Below are positions 56,463 to 64,000 of a stretch of DNA of 64,000 nt, piece by piece. A program made the position numbers and the translations under genes. The notes under the pieces were generated by a model. The model did no database searches. It was not told where the DNA came from and worked only from the letters and a program-made list of their open reading frames with translations. The DNA comes from Rahnella sikkimica. GTDB taxonomy: Bacteria; Pseudomonadota; Gammaproteobacteria; Enterobacterales; Enterobacteriaceae. Location of the stretch: NCBI RefSeq assembly GCF_002951615.1, contig NZ_CP019062.1, positions 4,526,001-4,590,000 on the forward strand, read 5' to 3'. Numbering within the stretch: position 1 is the stretch's first letter; every line of letters begins with the position of its first letter.

Positions 56463-56884
56463 CGGGCGAGGGCGATTACGCCTTCCGCCAGCGCATTCAG
56501 CCCGCTGGAACGGCTGGTGCTCAGTTGTTCGCGTAAACCTAACACGTCAAATAACGCCAGCGGATCCTGCTTCAGAATTTCCGCTGGCGTTTTGCCTTCC
56601 ACGGCCGTCAGTAATACGGCCAGCAACCCTTTCACGATCCGTCCTTCGCTGTCGCCATAGAAATGCATTGTCCCGTTTTCTGTCTTTTCGGCACCCAGCC
56701 AGACCCGATTTTCGCAGCCTGATAATTCATTTTCAGGCGTTCTGAGCGAAGCATCAAGCGGCGGCAGGGATTTCGCGAGCAGAATTAACTGACGGTAGCG
56801 ATCTTCCCACTGGCGAAACGAAGCAAATTTTTCCGTCAGGGACGTTTCAGTGATTTCATGCCCGAAAGGGTGTGGGGCTAACAT
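56450..56884 (-). CDS. csdE: Sulfur acceptor protein CsdE
   Basis: The 144-residue SufE-like protein accepts persulfide from CsdA at the cysteine in [13 protein letters not shown]. The typical [21 protein letters not shown] helix is at the front. It is encoded 18 bp after csdA in one operon and overlaps the tcdA 3' end. Confidence 0.95.
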   Translation of the reverse strand: MLAPHPFGHEITETSLTEKFASFRQWEDRYRQLILLAKSLPPLDASLRTPENELSGCENRVWLGAEKTENGTMHFYGDSEGRIVKGLLAVLLTAVEGKTPAEILKQDPLALFDVLGLREQLSTSRSSGLNALAEGVIALARQAA

Positions 56885-56902
56885 GGTTTACCTCGGTGTG
56901 AA

Positions 56903-58108
56903 TTAATCTGCTAACAGCGTCAGCGCGTATTTTACCGCCGCGACCAGCCGCGTTACGTCGTTTTCGTTATTATACGGCGCAAATGAGGCACGCAATGTTC
57001 CGCTGATGCCCAGCGCTTCCATTAACGGCTGCGCGCAATGCTGGCCTGCACGAAGTGCGATCCCCTGTTCGGCCAGTAATGTCACCAGATCGCTGTGATG
57101 CACACCGGCGATATCAAAAGATAAAATCGATGTGTTTTGCAAACGGAAACTGCGGAAACCCGTGAGTTCAGCAAGCTGCTGTTCCGCGAGCGTCGCGAGG
57201 TGCTGCGCATACGTTTCGGCAGCAGGCATATTGACAGTTTCCAGCCACTTGAGCGCCGCTGACATGCCGATAACGCCCGCAATATTCGGCGTACCGGCTT
57301 CGAAACGATGCGGAACGGCCTGAGGCGTAAAACCGGTCATCGACGCCTGTGTAAGCATTTTTCCGCCACCTTGCCACGGTTGCATATTCTCCAGCAGCGC
57401 CGTTTTGCCGTAAAGCACGCCAATGCCGGTCGGACCGTACAGTTTGTGGCCGGAGAAAGCATAGAAATCAATGTCCATAGCCTGCATGTCTGCCGGGCAA
57501 TGGACAGCGCCTTGCGCGCCATCGATAAAGACCGGTGTTCCGTTGGCATGAGCGAGTCCGATGGCACGAGCCAGATCCGGCGCGCCGCCCGTGACATTCG
57601 ACATCTGTCCTAATGCCAGCAGACGGCTTTTGGAATTCAGAATGGCCGGAAGAGCGGCGATATCCGGCAAACCCTGCTCATCAATGGGCAGCGTGACGAC
57701 GCGCGCCTGGCATTGCTCCGCCACGATCAGCCACGGAATCAGGTTTGCATGATGCTCCGCCTCGCTGACAATAATCTCGTCGCCCGGCTGCAATTGCGGG
57801 CGCAGCCAGCCTTGCGAAACCAGATTCACGGATTCCGTGGTGCCGCGCGTCCAGACTATATCCTCTGAGCGGGGTGCGTTAATCCACTGCGCAACCCGTG
57901 TTCTGGCCTGCTCATATTCTTCTGTCAGCATTTGCGCCGCAAGGTGCTGGCTGCGGTGAACCGTGGCACCTTCCTGCGTATAAAAATTCAGGGTCGCATC
58001 AATCACCGCCTGAGGCCGGAGCGCCGTCGCAGCGCTGTCGAGATAGCATTGTCCCTGTGACAGCGCAGGAAATTGTTGACGAATATCAGCAGGTTTAAAG
58101 TCTTTCAT
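56903..58108 (-). CDS. csdA: Cysteine desulfurase CsdA
   Basis: The 401-residue class-V aminotransferase-fold enzyme has the PLP lysine in AFSGHKLYGPTGIGVLYGK and the persulfide cysteine in LRAGQHCAQPLM. It removes sulfur from cysteine or cysteine sulfinate and hands it to CsdE. It is the first gene of csdA-csdE. Confidence 0.95.
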   Translation of the reverse strand: MKDFKPADIRQQFPALSQGQCYLDSAATALRPQAVIDATLNFYTQEGATVHRSQHLAAQMLTEEYEQARTRVAQWINAPRSEDIVWTRGTTESVNLVSQGWLRPQLQPGDEIIVSEAEHHANLIPWLIVAEQCQARVVTLPIDEQGLPDIAALPAILNSKSRLLALGQMSNVTGGAPDLARAIGLAHANGTPVFIDGAQGAVHCPADMQAMDIDFYAFSGHKLYGPTGIGVLYGKTALLENMQPWQGGGKMLTQASMTGFTPQAVPHRFEAGTPNIAGVIGMSAALKWLETVNMPAAETYAQHLATLAEQQLAELTGFRSFRLQNTSILSFDIAGVHHSDLVTLLAEQGIALRAGQHCAQPLMEALGISGTLRASFAPYNNENDVTRLVAAVKYALTLLAD

Positions 58109-58293
58109 ACGAAATCAGATCCTATGGCCTGAGTGAAAAAGTACAGATTTATCTGTTACACAAGCCGCTTATTCATTTTAGGAATGGTTACCTGGAAATT
58201 AATCAGAGGTTTGTTATGCTGAATTACGATGACTAGAAGCATTAGCCTGGGGTTTTCCCAGGAATTTAAAGCATTTTAATCTGCAAGGAGTCT

Positions 58294-58518
58294 ATGATGA
58301 AGAAGATCGCCGCCGTAATTTCAGCCGCACTGCTGACAACAACACTTGCCGCCTGTTCGAGTAATTATGTGATGCACACCAACGATGGTCGCACCATTGT
58401 TGCTGAAGGCAAACCCAGCACTGACAGTGATACCGGTATGATCAGTTATACCGATGCGTATGGCAACAAGCAGCAGATCAATAAATCTGAAGTCAAAGAA
58501 ATGGCAGAAGGGAACTGA
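58294..58518 (+). CDS. ygdI: Small DUF903 lipoprotein YgdI
   Basis: The 74-residue lipoprotein has lipobox LAAC and the DUF903 motif NYVMHTNDGRTIVAEGKP. It is a paralog of the ygdR product in this window. AAGGAG precedes the ATG. It is followed by a strong terminator and converges on gcvB, as in E. coli. Function is unknown. Confidence 0.93.
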   Translation: MMKKIAAVISAALLTTTLAACSSNYVMHTNDGRTIVAEGKPSTDSDTGMISYTDAYGNKQQINKSEVKEMAEGN

Positions 58519-58562
58519 TCCCTCCGGTGAGACCCTGACGGGGCACTCACTTAGCTGCTTTC

Positions 58563-58603
58563 TGACAAAACCGGCCCCTCTTGCGACGTGGCCGGTTTTG
58601 TCA
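58563..58603 (+). terminator. Terminator of ygdI
   Basis: A perfect 14-bp stem TGACAAAACCGGCC/GGCCGGTTTTGTCA with a 13-nt loop lies 44 bp after the ygdI stop. Confidence 0.75.
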
Positions 58604-58646
58604 CATTATGCGCAGCACAAACCGTTCCCTGCGGTGAAATTTGGGC

Positions 58647-58842
58647 AAAAAAAAGCACCGCAAATAGCGGTGCTGAAAAATCACTTTGGACAGACAGGGT
58701 AATGTACAGGAAGTGAAAAGTTTATAGCATTCACGCTACGTGTCCGGATTGCCGGACAATTGCAAACACAACATCACAACCACAAGCCAAAAGTATTTCA
58801 GCATCCTCATACCAATCTACTTTTCGTTCCGGCTCAGGAAGT
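58647..58842 (-). ncRNA. gcvB: GcvB small RNA
   Basis: The minus strand starts ACTTCCTGAGCCGGAACGAA and contains the G/U-rich seed R1 (TGTGGTTGTGATGTTGTG). It continues with CACTTCCTGTACAT and the CCTGTCTGTCCA region and ends in AGCACCGC/GCGGTGCT plus eight U. All are landmarks of E. coli GcvB. GcvB is a global Hfq-dependent repressor of amino-acid and peptide transport genes. It is divergent from its activator gcvA. The apparent small open frame at 58731-58919 overlaps it and is not a gene. Confidence 0.96.
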
Positions 58843-58969
58843 GGCGCCACTATAGGTTTTTGCCTGTACATCCTCAACGGACAAATTATAATGTCTCGGA
58901 TTAAAAAAACTAATATCAAAACCCACGGACAGGCGTTCCGCTTACCGGCGAATAAGAAGTATCCATTCT

Positions 58970-59890
58970 ATGTCAAAACGTTTACCGCCACTGAATTCTC
59001 TGCGGGTGTTTGATGCCGCAGCGCGCCACCTTAGTTTTACTAAAGCGGCTGAGGAATTGTTCGTCACACAGGCCGCTGTTAGCCACCAGATTAAGTCACT
59101 TGAGGACTTTTTAGGGCTAAAACTGTTTCGCAGGCGTAATCGGTCATTGTTACTGACCGAAGAAGGGCAGAGTTATTATCTGGATATCAAAGAGATATTC
59201 TCGGCCCTCAACGAGGCAACGCGTAAACTTCAGGCGCGTAGTGCGAAAGGCGCGCTGACCGTCAGTTTGCCGCCAAGCTTTGCGATTCAATGGCTGGTGC
59301 CGAGATTGTCTGGCTTTAACTCAGCTTATCCGGGCATCGATGTGCGTATCCAGGCCGTTGACCGCGAAGAGGACAAATTGTCCGACGACGTGGACGTGGC
59401 GATTTTCCACGGGCGCGGCAACTGGCCGGGTCTGCGGGCGGAACGTTTATATGCCGAATATTTACTCCCGGTTTGTTCTCCGTCTTTGCTGATGGGCGAT
59501 AATCCGCTGAAAGAACCGGCAGATTTGAGTCATCACACGTTATTGCACGATGCCTCGCGCCGCGACTGGCTGGCCTACACCAAACAGCTGGGATTGCAGC
59601 AGGTGAATGTGCAACAGGGGCCGATTTTCAGCCACAGTGCGATGGTCGTTCAGGCGGCGGTTCACGGGCAGGGGATTGCGCTGGTGAATAATGTAATGGC
59701 GCAGACGGAAATCGAGGCCGGACGTCTGGTGTGTCCGTTCAGTGAAGTTTTAATCAGTAAAAATGCTTTTTATCTGGTTTGTCATGACAGTCAGGCAGAA
59801 CTGGGTAAAATAGCCGCCTTTCGTCAGTGGATCCTTGCCCGCGCAGCCAGCGAGCAGGAAAAACTGCGTTTTCGTTTCGATCAGGCGTGA
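58970..59890 (+). CDS. gcvA: Glycine cleavage regulator GcvA
   Basis: The 306-residue LysR regulator starts MSKRLPPLNSLRVFDAAARHLSFTKAAEELFVTQAAVSHQIKSLE, the usual GcvA opening. It activates gcvB and the gcvTHP operon when glycine is present. It is divergent from gcvB with 127 bp between starts, which must hold its binding sites. Confidence 0.95.
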   Translation: MSKRLPPLNSLRVFDAAARHLSFTKAAEELFVTQAAVSHQIKSLEDFLGLKLFRRRNRSLLLTEEGQSYYLDIKEIFSALNEATRKLQARSAKGALTVSLPPSFAIQWLVPRLSGFNSAYPGIDVRIQAVDREEDKLSDDVDVAIFHGRGNWPGLRAERLYAEYLLPVCSPSLLMGDNPLKEPADLSHHTLLHDASRRDWLAYTKQLGLQQVNVQQGPIFSHSAMVVQAAVHGQGIALVNNVMAQTEIEAGRLVCPFSEVLISKNAFYLVCHDSQAELGKIAAFRQWILARAASEQEKLRFRFDQA

Positions 59891-59981
59891 TGCCTGAGTC
59901 TGGGGAAGGTTTTCCTGAACAGGCTGACAAAGCTTATAATTCGCTGCTTTCTCAGCAAACAACGATAACAGGTAACGCATA

Positions 59982-60377
59982 ATGACCAGTCGTTCAATGT
60001 TGATCTTTGCCGCGATCAGCGGTTTTGTTTACGTTGCTTTCGGCGCTTTCGGCGCACACGTCCTGAGCCAGTCGCTCGGCGACGCGGAAATGGCATGGAT
60101 CCATACCGGTTTAACGTATCAAAGTATTCACACGCTGGTGGTGATGATTTTAGGTGTTGCGATGCAGCGCCAGCGTAATGTGTGGTTCTACTGGAGCAGC
60201 GCCTTTTTAGCGCTGGGAACCGTTTTATTCAGCGGCAGCCTTTATTGTCTGGCGCTGTCTCATCTCCGTTTATTCGCTTTTGTAACTCCGATTGGCGGTA
60301 CCTTATTTCTGGTCGGTTGGATTTTGTTGTTGATCGGCGCACTGCGCCTGAAGAAAAAGGCCGAACGCCATGAATAA
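59982..60377 (+). CDS. ygdD: DUF423 membrane protein YgdD
   Basis: The 131-residue protein has four predicted helices and the DUF423 start [21 protein letters not shown]. Function is unknown. It overlaps rlmM by 8 bp, the same pairing as in E. coli. Confidence 0.93.
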   Translation: MTSRSMLIFAAISGFVYVAFGAFGAHVLSQSLGDAEMAWIHTGLTYQSIHTLVVMILGVAMQRQRNVWFYWSSAFLALGTVLFSGSLYCLALSHLRLFAFVTPIGGTLFLVGWILLLIGALRLKKKAERHE

Positions 60378-61476
60378 AGTTGCCCTCTACTGCCGTCAGG
60401 GTTTTGAAAAAGAATGTGCAGCAGAAATTACCGGCAAAGCCGCGAAGATGGAAATCTTTGGTTTTGCCCGCGTAAAAGAAAACAGCGGTTATGTGCTGTT
60501 TGAATGTTATCAGCCGGATGACGCAGACCGCATTGCAAAAAATCTGCCTTTCCGCGAGCTGATTTTTGCCCGCCAGATGATCGTCGTCGGCGAACTGCTG
60601 AAAGATTTACCGCCGGAAGATCGCGTTTCGCCGATTGTCGGGATGGTGCAGAACGTCATTACCAACGGTGGGGAATTGCGCGTTGAGGTGCCGGACACCA
60701 ACGAAAGCAAAGAGCTGACCAAGTTTTGCCGCAAGCTGACCGTTCCGCTACGTTCTGCGATGCGCGAGTGCCGCGTGCTGGGTAAGAAAGAAAATGCCCT
60801 GCGCCCGGTCGTTCACGTGTTCTTTATCGCGCCGGGTTGCTGTTATGTGGGCTATTCCTACAGCAACAATAATTCCCCGTTCTATATGGGTATTCCGCGT
60901 CTGAAGTTCCCGTCCGAAGCGCCGAGCCGTTCAACGCTGAAACTGGAAGAAGCGTTCCACGTCTTTATTCCGGCCGATGAATGGGATGAGCGTCTGGCGA
61001 GCGGAATGTATGCGGTAGATCTGGGTGCGTGTCCTGGCGGCTGGACGTATCAGCTGACCCAACGCAGCATGATGGTCACCGCCATTGATAACGGCCTGAT
61101 GGCACCGAGCCTGATGGAAACTGGTCAGGTGATTCATTTGCGCGAAGATGGTTTCCGCTACAAATCCACCAGCACCAAAAACTACTGGCTGGTGTGCGAC
61201 ATGGTAGAAAAACCGGCGAAAGTGGCCGCGCTGATGTGCGACTGGCTGGTGAATGGCTGGTGTCGTGAGGCAATTTTCAACCTGAAGTTGCCGATGAAGA
61301 AGCGTTATGAAGAAGTGACTAACATTCTTGAACGCATCGATGAACGCCTGAAAGAAAACGGCGTGAATGCGGAGATCTTCGCCAAGCAGCTTTATCACGA
61401 CCGCGAAGAAGTGACCGTACACATTCGTCGTTTCTGGTCGGCCATTGGTGGGCGTCGCGACGAGCGCGACCGCTGA
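60370..61476 (+). CDS. rlmM: 23S rRNA 2'-O-methyltransferase RlmM
   Basis: The 368-residue enzyme methylates C2498 of 23S rRNA. It has an N-terminal THUMP-like domain ([18 protein letters not shown]) and a Rossmann domain with the SAM motif [14 protein letters not shown]. The catalytic lysine lies in the [12 protein letters not shown] stretch. It is translationally coupled to ygdD. Confidence 0.95.
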   Translation: MNKVALYCRQGFEKECAAEITGKAAKMEIFGFARVKENSGYVLFECYQPDDADRIAKNLPFRELIFARQMIVVGELLKDLPPEDRVSPIVGMVQNVITNGGELRVEVPDTNESKELTKFCRKLTVPLRSAMRECRVLGKKENALRPVVHVFFIAPGCCYVGYSYSNNNSPFYMGIPRLKFPSEAPSRSTLKLEEAFHVFIPADEWDERLASGMYAVDLGACPGGWTYQLTQRSMMVTAIDNGLMAPSLMETGQVIHLREDGFRYKSTSTKNYWLVCDMVEKPAKVAALMCDWLVNGWCREAIFNLKLPMKKRYEEVTNILERIDERLKENGVNAEIFAKQLYHDREEVTVHIRRFWSAIGGRRDERDR

Positions 61477-61601
61477 TACCCTTCATACTTCGAGCTGCAG
61501 ATGCGTTGGCTTCGCGCGTTCACCGAATCACTTACTCATGTAAGCTCATCGGGGTTCGCTTTCTTGCCGCCTTCCTGCAACTCGAATTGTTTTGAGTATC
61601 T
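61477..61601. repeat. ERIC repeat
   Basis: The element reads CTTCGAGCTGCAGATGCGTT on the left, has the central ACTTACTCATGTAAGCTC palindrome and ends CTTCCTGCAACTCGAATTGT. It starts right after the rlmM stop and is closer to the ERIC consensus than the copy at 24121-24240. Confidence 0.92.
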
Positions 61602-61607
61602 GGTTAG

Positions 61608-61635
61608 GGCGTTTCTTAATAGAAACGCCTTTTTT
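61608..61635. terminator. Terminator between rlmM and xni
   Basis: GGCGTTTCT/AGAAACGCC arms with a TAAT loop and a T-run serve the plus strand between convergent genes. Confidence 0.85.
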
Positions 61636-61645
61636 AATGCGAAAT

Positions 61646-62398
61646 TCAGGGCAGACGCAGTTGCTGTAAATTGCCGTCCAGCGCGATATCGGTTTGCAGC
61701 GTCGAAACCCGTTTACAGGCATAAGCCAGCTCGCGGTGTTCTTCCAGCTTTTTGCGCCATTTCTCCGGAACGCCTTCCAGATTGTGGTAAAGCTCGTCCA
61801 GCGAGCCGGTCTGCGTCAGCAAAGTCACCGCTGTTTTCGGCCCGATCCCCGGCACGCCCGGAATTTTACTGCTGCTGATCCCCGCCAGACCCCAGTAATC
61901 GGTAAGCTGTTGCGGCAAAACGCCAAAGGTTTCGCGCACGAAAGGCATGTCGAGCCAGCGTTTCTGGAAGTAATCACGGATTTGTACGTTCGGTGCCAGT
62001 AACTGGCAGTAACCTTTGTCCGTCGACACAATCGTGACCTGATGCCCGCCGGAAGAGACTTTTGCCGCCAGCGTGGCAGCCAGATCATCCGCTTCATTTC
62101 CGGCTGAGTGCCAGCAGGTGATGCCCATCGCGGCAAAACCCGCTTTCAGTTCCGGCATCTCCGCAAACAGGTTGTCCGGCATCGGGGAGCGTCCTGCTTT
62201 GTAATCCGGCAGGCACTGATGACGCCAGCTGTCGGCGCGGTCGTCTTCATCAAAAACCGCGACGGCGTGCGTTGCCTGCGTATGCTGAACGAGTTGTCTG
62301 GCGGCATTCTGGCAGGTGAGAAGGCAGGGAGAACCCTGAACCGCGTGAATGCGACGGATCAGGTTGAGGGCATCTATAATCAGCAGGTGTATGGCCAT
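61646..62398 (-). CDS. xni: Flap endonuclease Xni (ExoIX)
   Basis: The 250-residue protein has the 5'-3' exonuclease fold of DNA polymerase [20 protein letters not shown], then [17 protein letters not shown] and the helix-hairpin-helix [14 protein letters not shown]. Xni is a flap endonuclease homologue with DNA-binding and weak or debated nuclease activity. Length matches the E. coli ortholog (251). Confidence 0.94.
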   Translation of the reverse strand: MAIHLLIIDALNLIRRIHAVQGSPCLLTCQNAARQLVQHTQATHAVAVFDEDDRADSWRHQCLPDYKAGRSPMPDNLFAEMPELKAGFAAMGITCWHSAGNEADDLAATLAAKVSSGGHQVTIVSTDKGYCQLLAPNVQIRDYFQKRWLDMPFVRETFGVLPQQLTDYWGLAGISSSKIPGVPGIGPKTAVTLLTQTGSLDELYHNLEGVPEKWRKKLEEHRELAYACKRVSTLQTDIALDGNLQQLRLP

Positions 62399-62476
62399 AA
62401 GCGGGTCATCAATCCATAAAATCAGAGCGACTTACGTCGCTCCGGGAACTGTTTCAGAAATGCAGCCTGAACGGTG

Positions 62477-63841
62477 TCAGGCGCAGATTTCATAACAAGG
62501 AATGTACGCGCTGCCCGGCAATTTCATGCGGTGCTGTGCGACAAAACCCTGCAACAGACTGTCCATTTTTTTCATCAATGCCGGGTCCCCATGCAGCTTG
62601 AAGCGCCCGTGCTTTTCGATTGCGTGAATGCCGAATTCTTTCACGTTACCGGCCACAATCCCGGAGAAGGCGCGGCGCAGTGCGGCGGCCAGTTCCTGCG
62701 GTGGCTGGTTCGGATACAGATTCAGGTTCGCCATGTTTTCGTGATTGGGTTCAAACGGATGTTGCAGGTCCGGCGCAATACGGATTGACCAGTTGAAACT
62801 GTACGCATCACCGCTGTTCCGGCGGTTTTCTTTCACCAGCGGCATCGCGCGTTTCATCTGGCGGGCGACTTCGGTCGGATCGTCAACGATGATGGTGTAG
62901 AACTTAGCGGCTTCTTCGCCCAGCGTGTCTTTGATAAAGGCATCCAGAACAAGGAAGTAATCCGCGCTTTCTTTTGGCCCGGTTAGGATCAGCGGCAGAA
63001 CCTGCGCACTGTTTTCCGGATCCATCAAAATGCCCAGCAGATACAACAGCTCTTCCGCCGTGCCGACACCGCCAGGGAAGATAATGATCCCGTGAGCGAT
63101 ACGCACGAAAGCTTCCAGCCGTTTTTCGATATCCGGCATGATGATCAGTTCATTGACCAGCGGATTCGGTGGCTCGGCCGCAATGATAGAAGGCTCGGTC
63201 ATCCCGATGAAACGACCGGCTTTATAACGTTGCTGCGCGTGGCCGACGGCTGCACCTTTCATCGGCGCTTCCATCGCCCCCGGACCGCAACCGGTACAAA
63301 TATTTAGTTCACGCAAGCCCAGCTGACTGCCGACGTTGCGGGCATACTGATATTCGTTTTCATTAATGGAATGACCGCCCCAACAGACCACCATATTCGG
63401 ATCTTCATCCAGATGGAGCGCGCGGGCGTTGCGTAAAATAGAGAACACCATGTTAGTGAGATGCGCTGAATTCTCGCTGTTGAAATTCTCAAAGCGCGAA
63501 TTACTGGAAATCTGGGCATTGACGAACAGGATGTCGCGCAGGACGGCGAACAGGTTTGCCTGCAATGAACGGATAATCCGGCCATCAACAAAGGCATCCT
63601 CCGGTGGATTCACCAGTTCAAGCTTCACGCCGCGCTCTCTGCGCAGCACGTTGATATCAAAGCTTTCGTAACGTTCGAGGAGTTCTTTACTGCTGTCGGT
63701 CTGGCTGCCGCTGTTGAGAACGGCCAGTGAACAGTTGCGGAAAAGACGGTATAAGTCGCTGCTTGCGGTTCGCTTGAGCATGTCGACTTCCAACTGCGAC
63801 AACAAATCCATTGAACCCAGCGGGCTGATATGTGTAATCAA
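62477..63841 (-). CDS. ppnN: Pyrimidine/purine nucleotide 5'-monophosphate nucleosidase PpnN
   Basis: The 454-residue protein is an enlarged LOG-family nucleosidase with the signature [16 protein letters not shown] and the earlier [17 protein letters not shown]. It cuts nucleoside 5'-monophosphates to base and ribose 5-phosphate and is stimulated by (p)ppGpp in E. coli. The start [31 protein letters not shown] is conserved. It lies 78 bp upstream of xni in the same direction, as in E. coli. Confidence 0.95.
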   Translation of the reverse strand: MITHISPLGSMDLLSQLEVDMLKRTASSDLYRLFRNCSLAVLNSGSQTDSSKELLERYESFDINVLRRERGVKLELVNPPEDAFVDGRIIRSLQANLFAVLRDILFVNAQISSNSRFENFNSENSAHLTNMVFSILRNARALHLDEDPNMVVCWGGHSINENEYQYARNVGSQLGLRELNICTGCGPGAMEAPMKGAAVGHAQQRYKAGRFIGMTEPSIIAAEPPNPLVNELIIMPDIEKRLEAFVRIAHGIIIFPGGVGTAEELLYLLGILMDPENSAQVLPLILTGPKESADYFLVLDAFIKDTLGEEAAKFYTIIVDDPTEVARQMKRAMPLVKENRRNSGDAYSFNWSIRIAPDLQHPFEPNHENMANLNLYPNQPPQELAAALRRAFSGIVAGNVKEFGIHAIEKHGRFKLHGDPALMKKMDSLLQGFVAQHRMKLPGSAYIPCYEICA

Positions 63842-64000
63842 AGTTGCTCCTTGACACCAAATGGTGCAGTGAATATCTCTGTTTTAGCCCCGCTACGCAT
63901 GATTTTTCGGATCACGTTTTTTGCGTCGCATCGCGGCAGGCAAACAGAAACACTAGCCTGATAGCAGAGAGAACGCCGGATACGCTGTGCCCGGAATCTC
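63842..64000. other. Upstream region of ppnN at the window edge
   Basis: This non-coding stretch should contain the ppnN promoter. No complete gene or repeat is seen before the window ends. Confidence 0.4.

Noticed and set aside
58731..58919. 62-codon minus-strand open frame upstream of gcvA
   Set aside because: It overlaps the GcvB RNA gene, whose conserved sequence explains the region.

Overview
The window is a chromosomal segment of an enterobacterium, most likely a member of the Yersiniaceae (Serratia/Rahnella type). From about 21.8 kb to the right end, gene order follows the E. coli 61-64 minute region: lysR-lysA, galR, an OmrA-type sRNA, aas-lplT, tas, ygdR, mutH, a DARS2-like site, rppH-ptsP, lgt-thyA, ppdA-ppdB-ygdB-ppdC, ptrA, argA, amiC, initiator tRNA genes, mltA, tcdA, csdE-csdA, ygdI, gcvB/gcvA, ygdD-rlmM, xni and ppnN. 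Two ERIC-type repeats also fit Enterobacterales. The genus is an inference from gene content; no rRNA gene is present.

Bases 1-5,600 are accessory. They hold a Tlde1-type peptidoglycan-targeting effector with its probable periplasmic immunity protein, then an AT-rich two-gene Hachiman (HamAB) anti-phage operon, then two small DNA-binding regulators. Bases 5,600-21,700 carry a tripartite RND efflux operon, a glucose-family PTS permease with a GntR/HutC regulator sharing an operator-like motif, a YddA/SbmA-type ABC exporter, an exported TPR protein, a HigBA toxin-antitoxin pair, a DUF805 membrane protein, a metallo-beta-lactamase-fold protein without the usual histidines and its divergent LysR regulator, and an MFS transporter with a probable 3' frameshift.

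Between lysA and galR lies a beta-glucoside PTS cluster (IIA divergent from IIC, 6-phospho-beta-glucosidase, IIB, UxuR-like regulator, acetyltransferase). Its divergent promoter region contains a TGGTATACCA palindrome that fits the UxuR family. A BisC-like molybdoenzyme sits between galR and the omr sRNA gene.

The most striking observation is the ptrA locus. In E. coli the order is ppdC-recC-ptrA-recB-recD-argA. Here ppdC is followed after 303 bp by ptrA, and ptrA is followed directly by argA with only a shared terminator, so recC, recB and recD are all absent from this position. An intact IS4-family element (1,419 bp, 10-bp target duplication) has inserted in the loop side of that terminator. 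Because the terminator can be rebuilt seamlessly, recB and recD must have been gone before the IS arrived. Whether RecBCD or AddAB is encoded elsewhere cannot be seen from this window. The co-occurrence with Hachiman, a DNA-end and genome-integrity sensing defence, is worth following up.

Non-coding elements recognised by sequence include OmrA, GcvB, three identical tRNA-fMet genes, tandem ARG boxes upstream of argA, a GalR operator upstream of galR, DnaA boxes of a DARS2-like element, two ERIC repeats and many hairpin terminators. A further multi-hairpin RNA candidate ending in an intrinsic terminator at 11,674-11,803 is not recognised.
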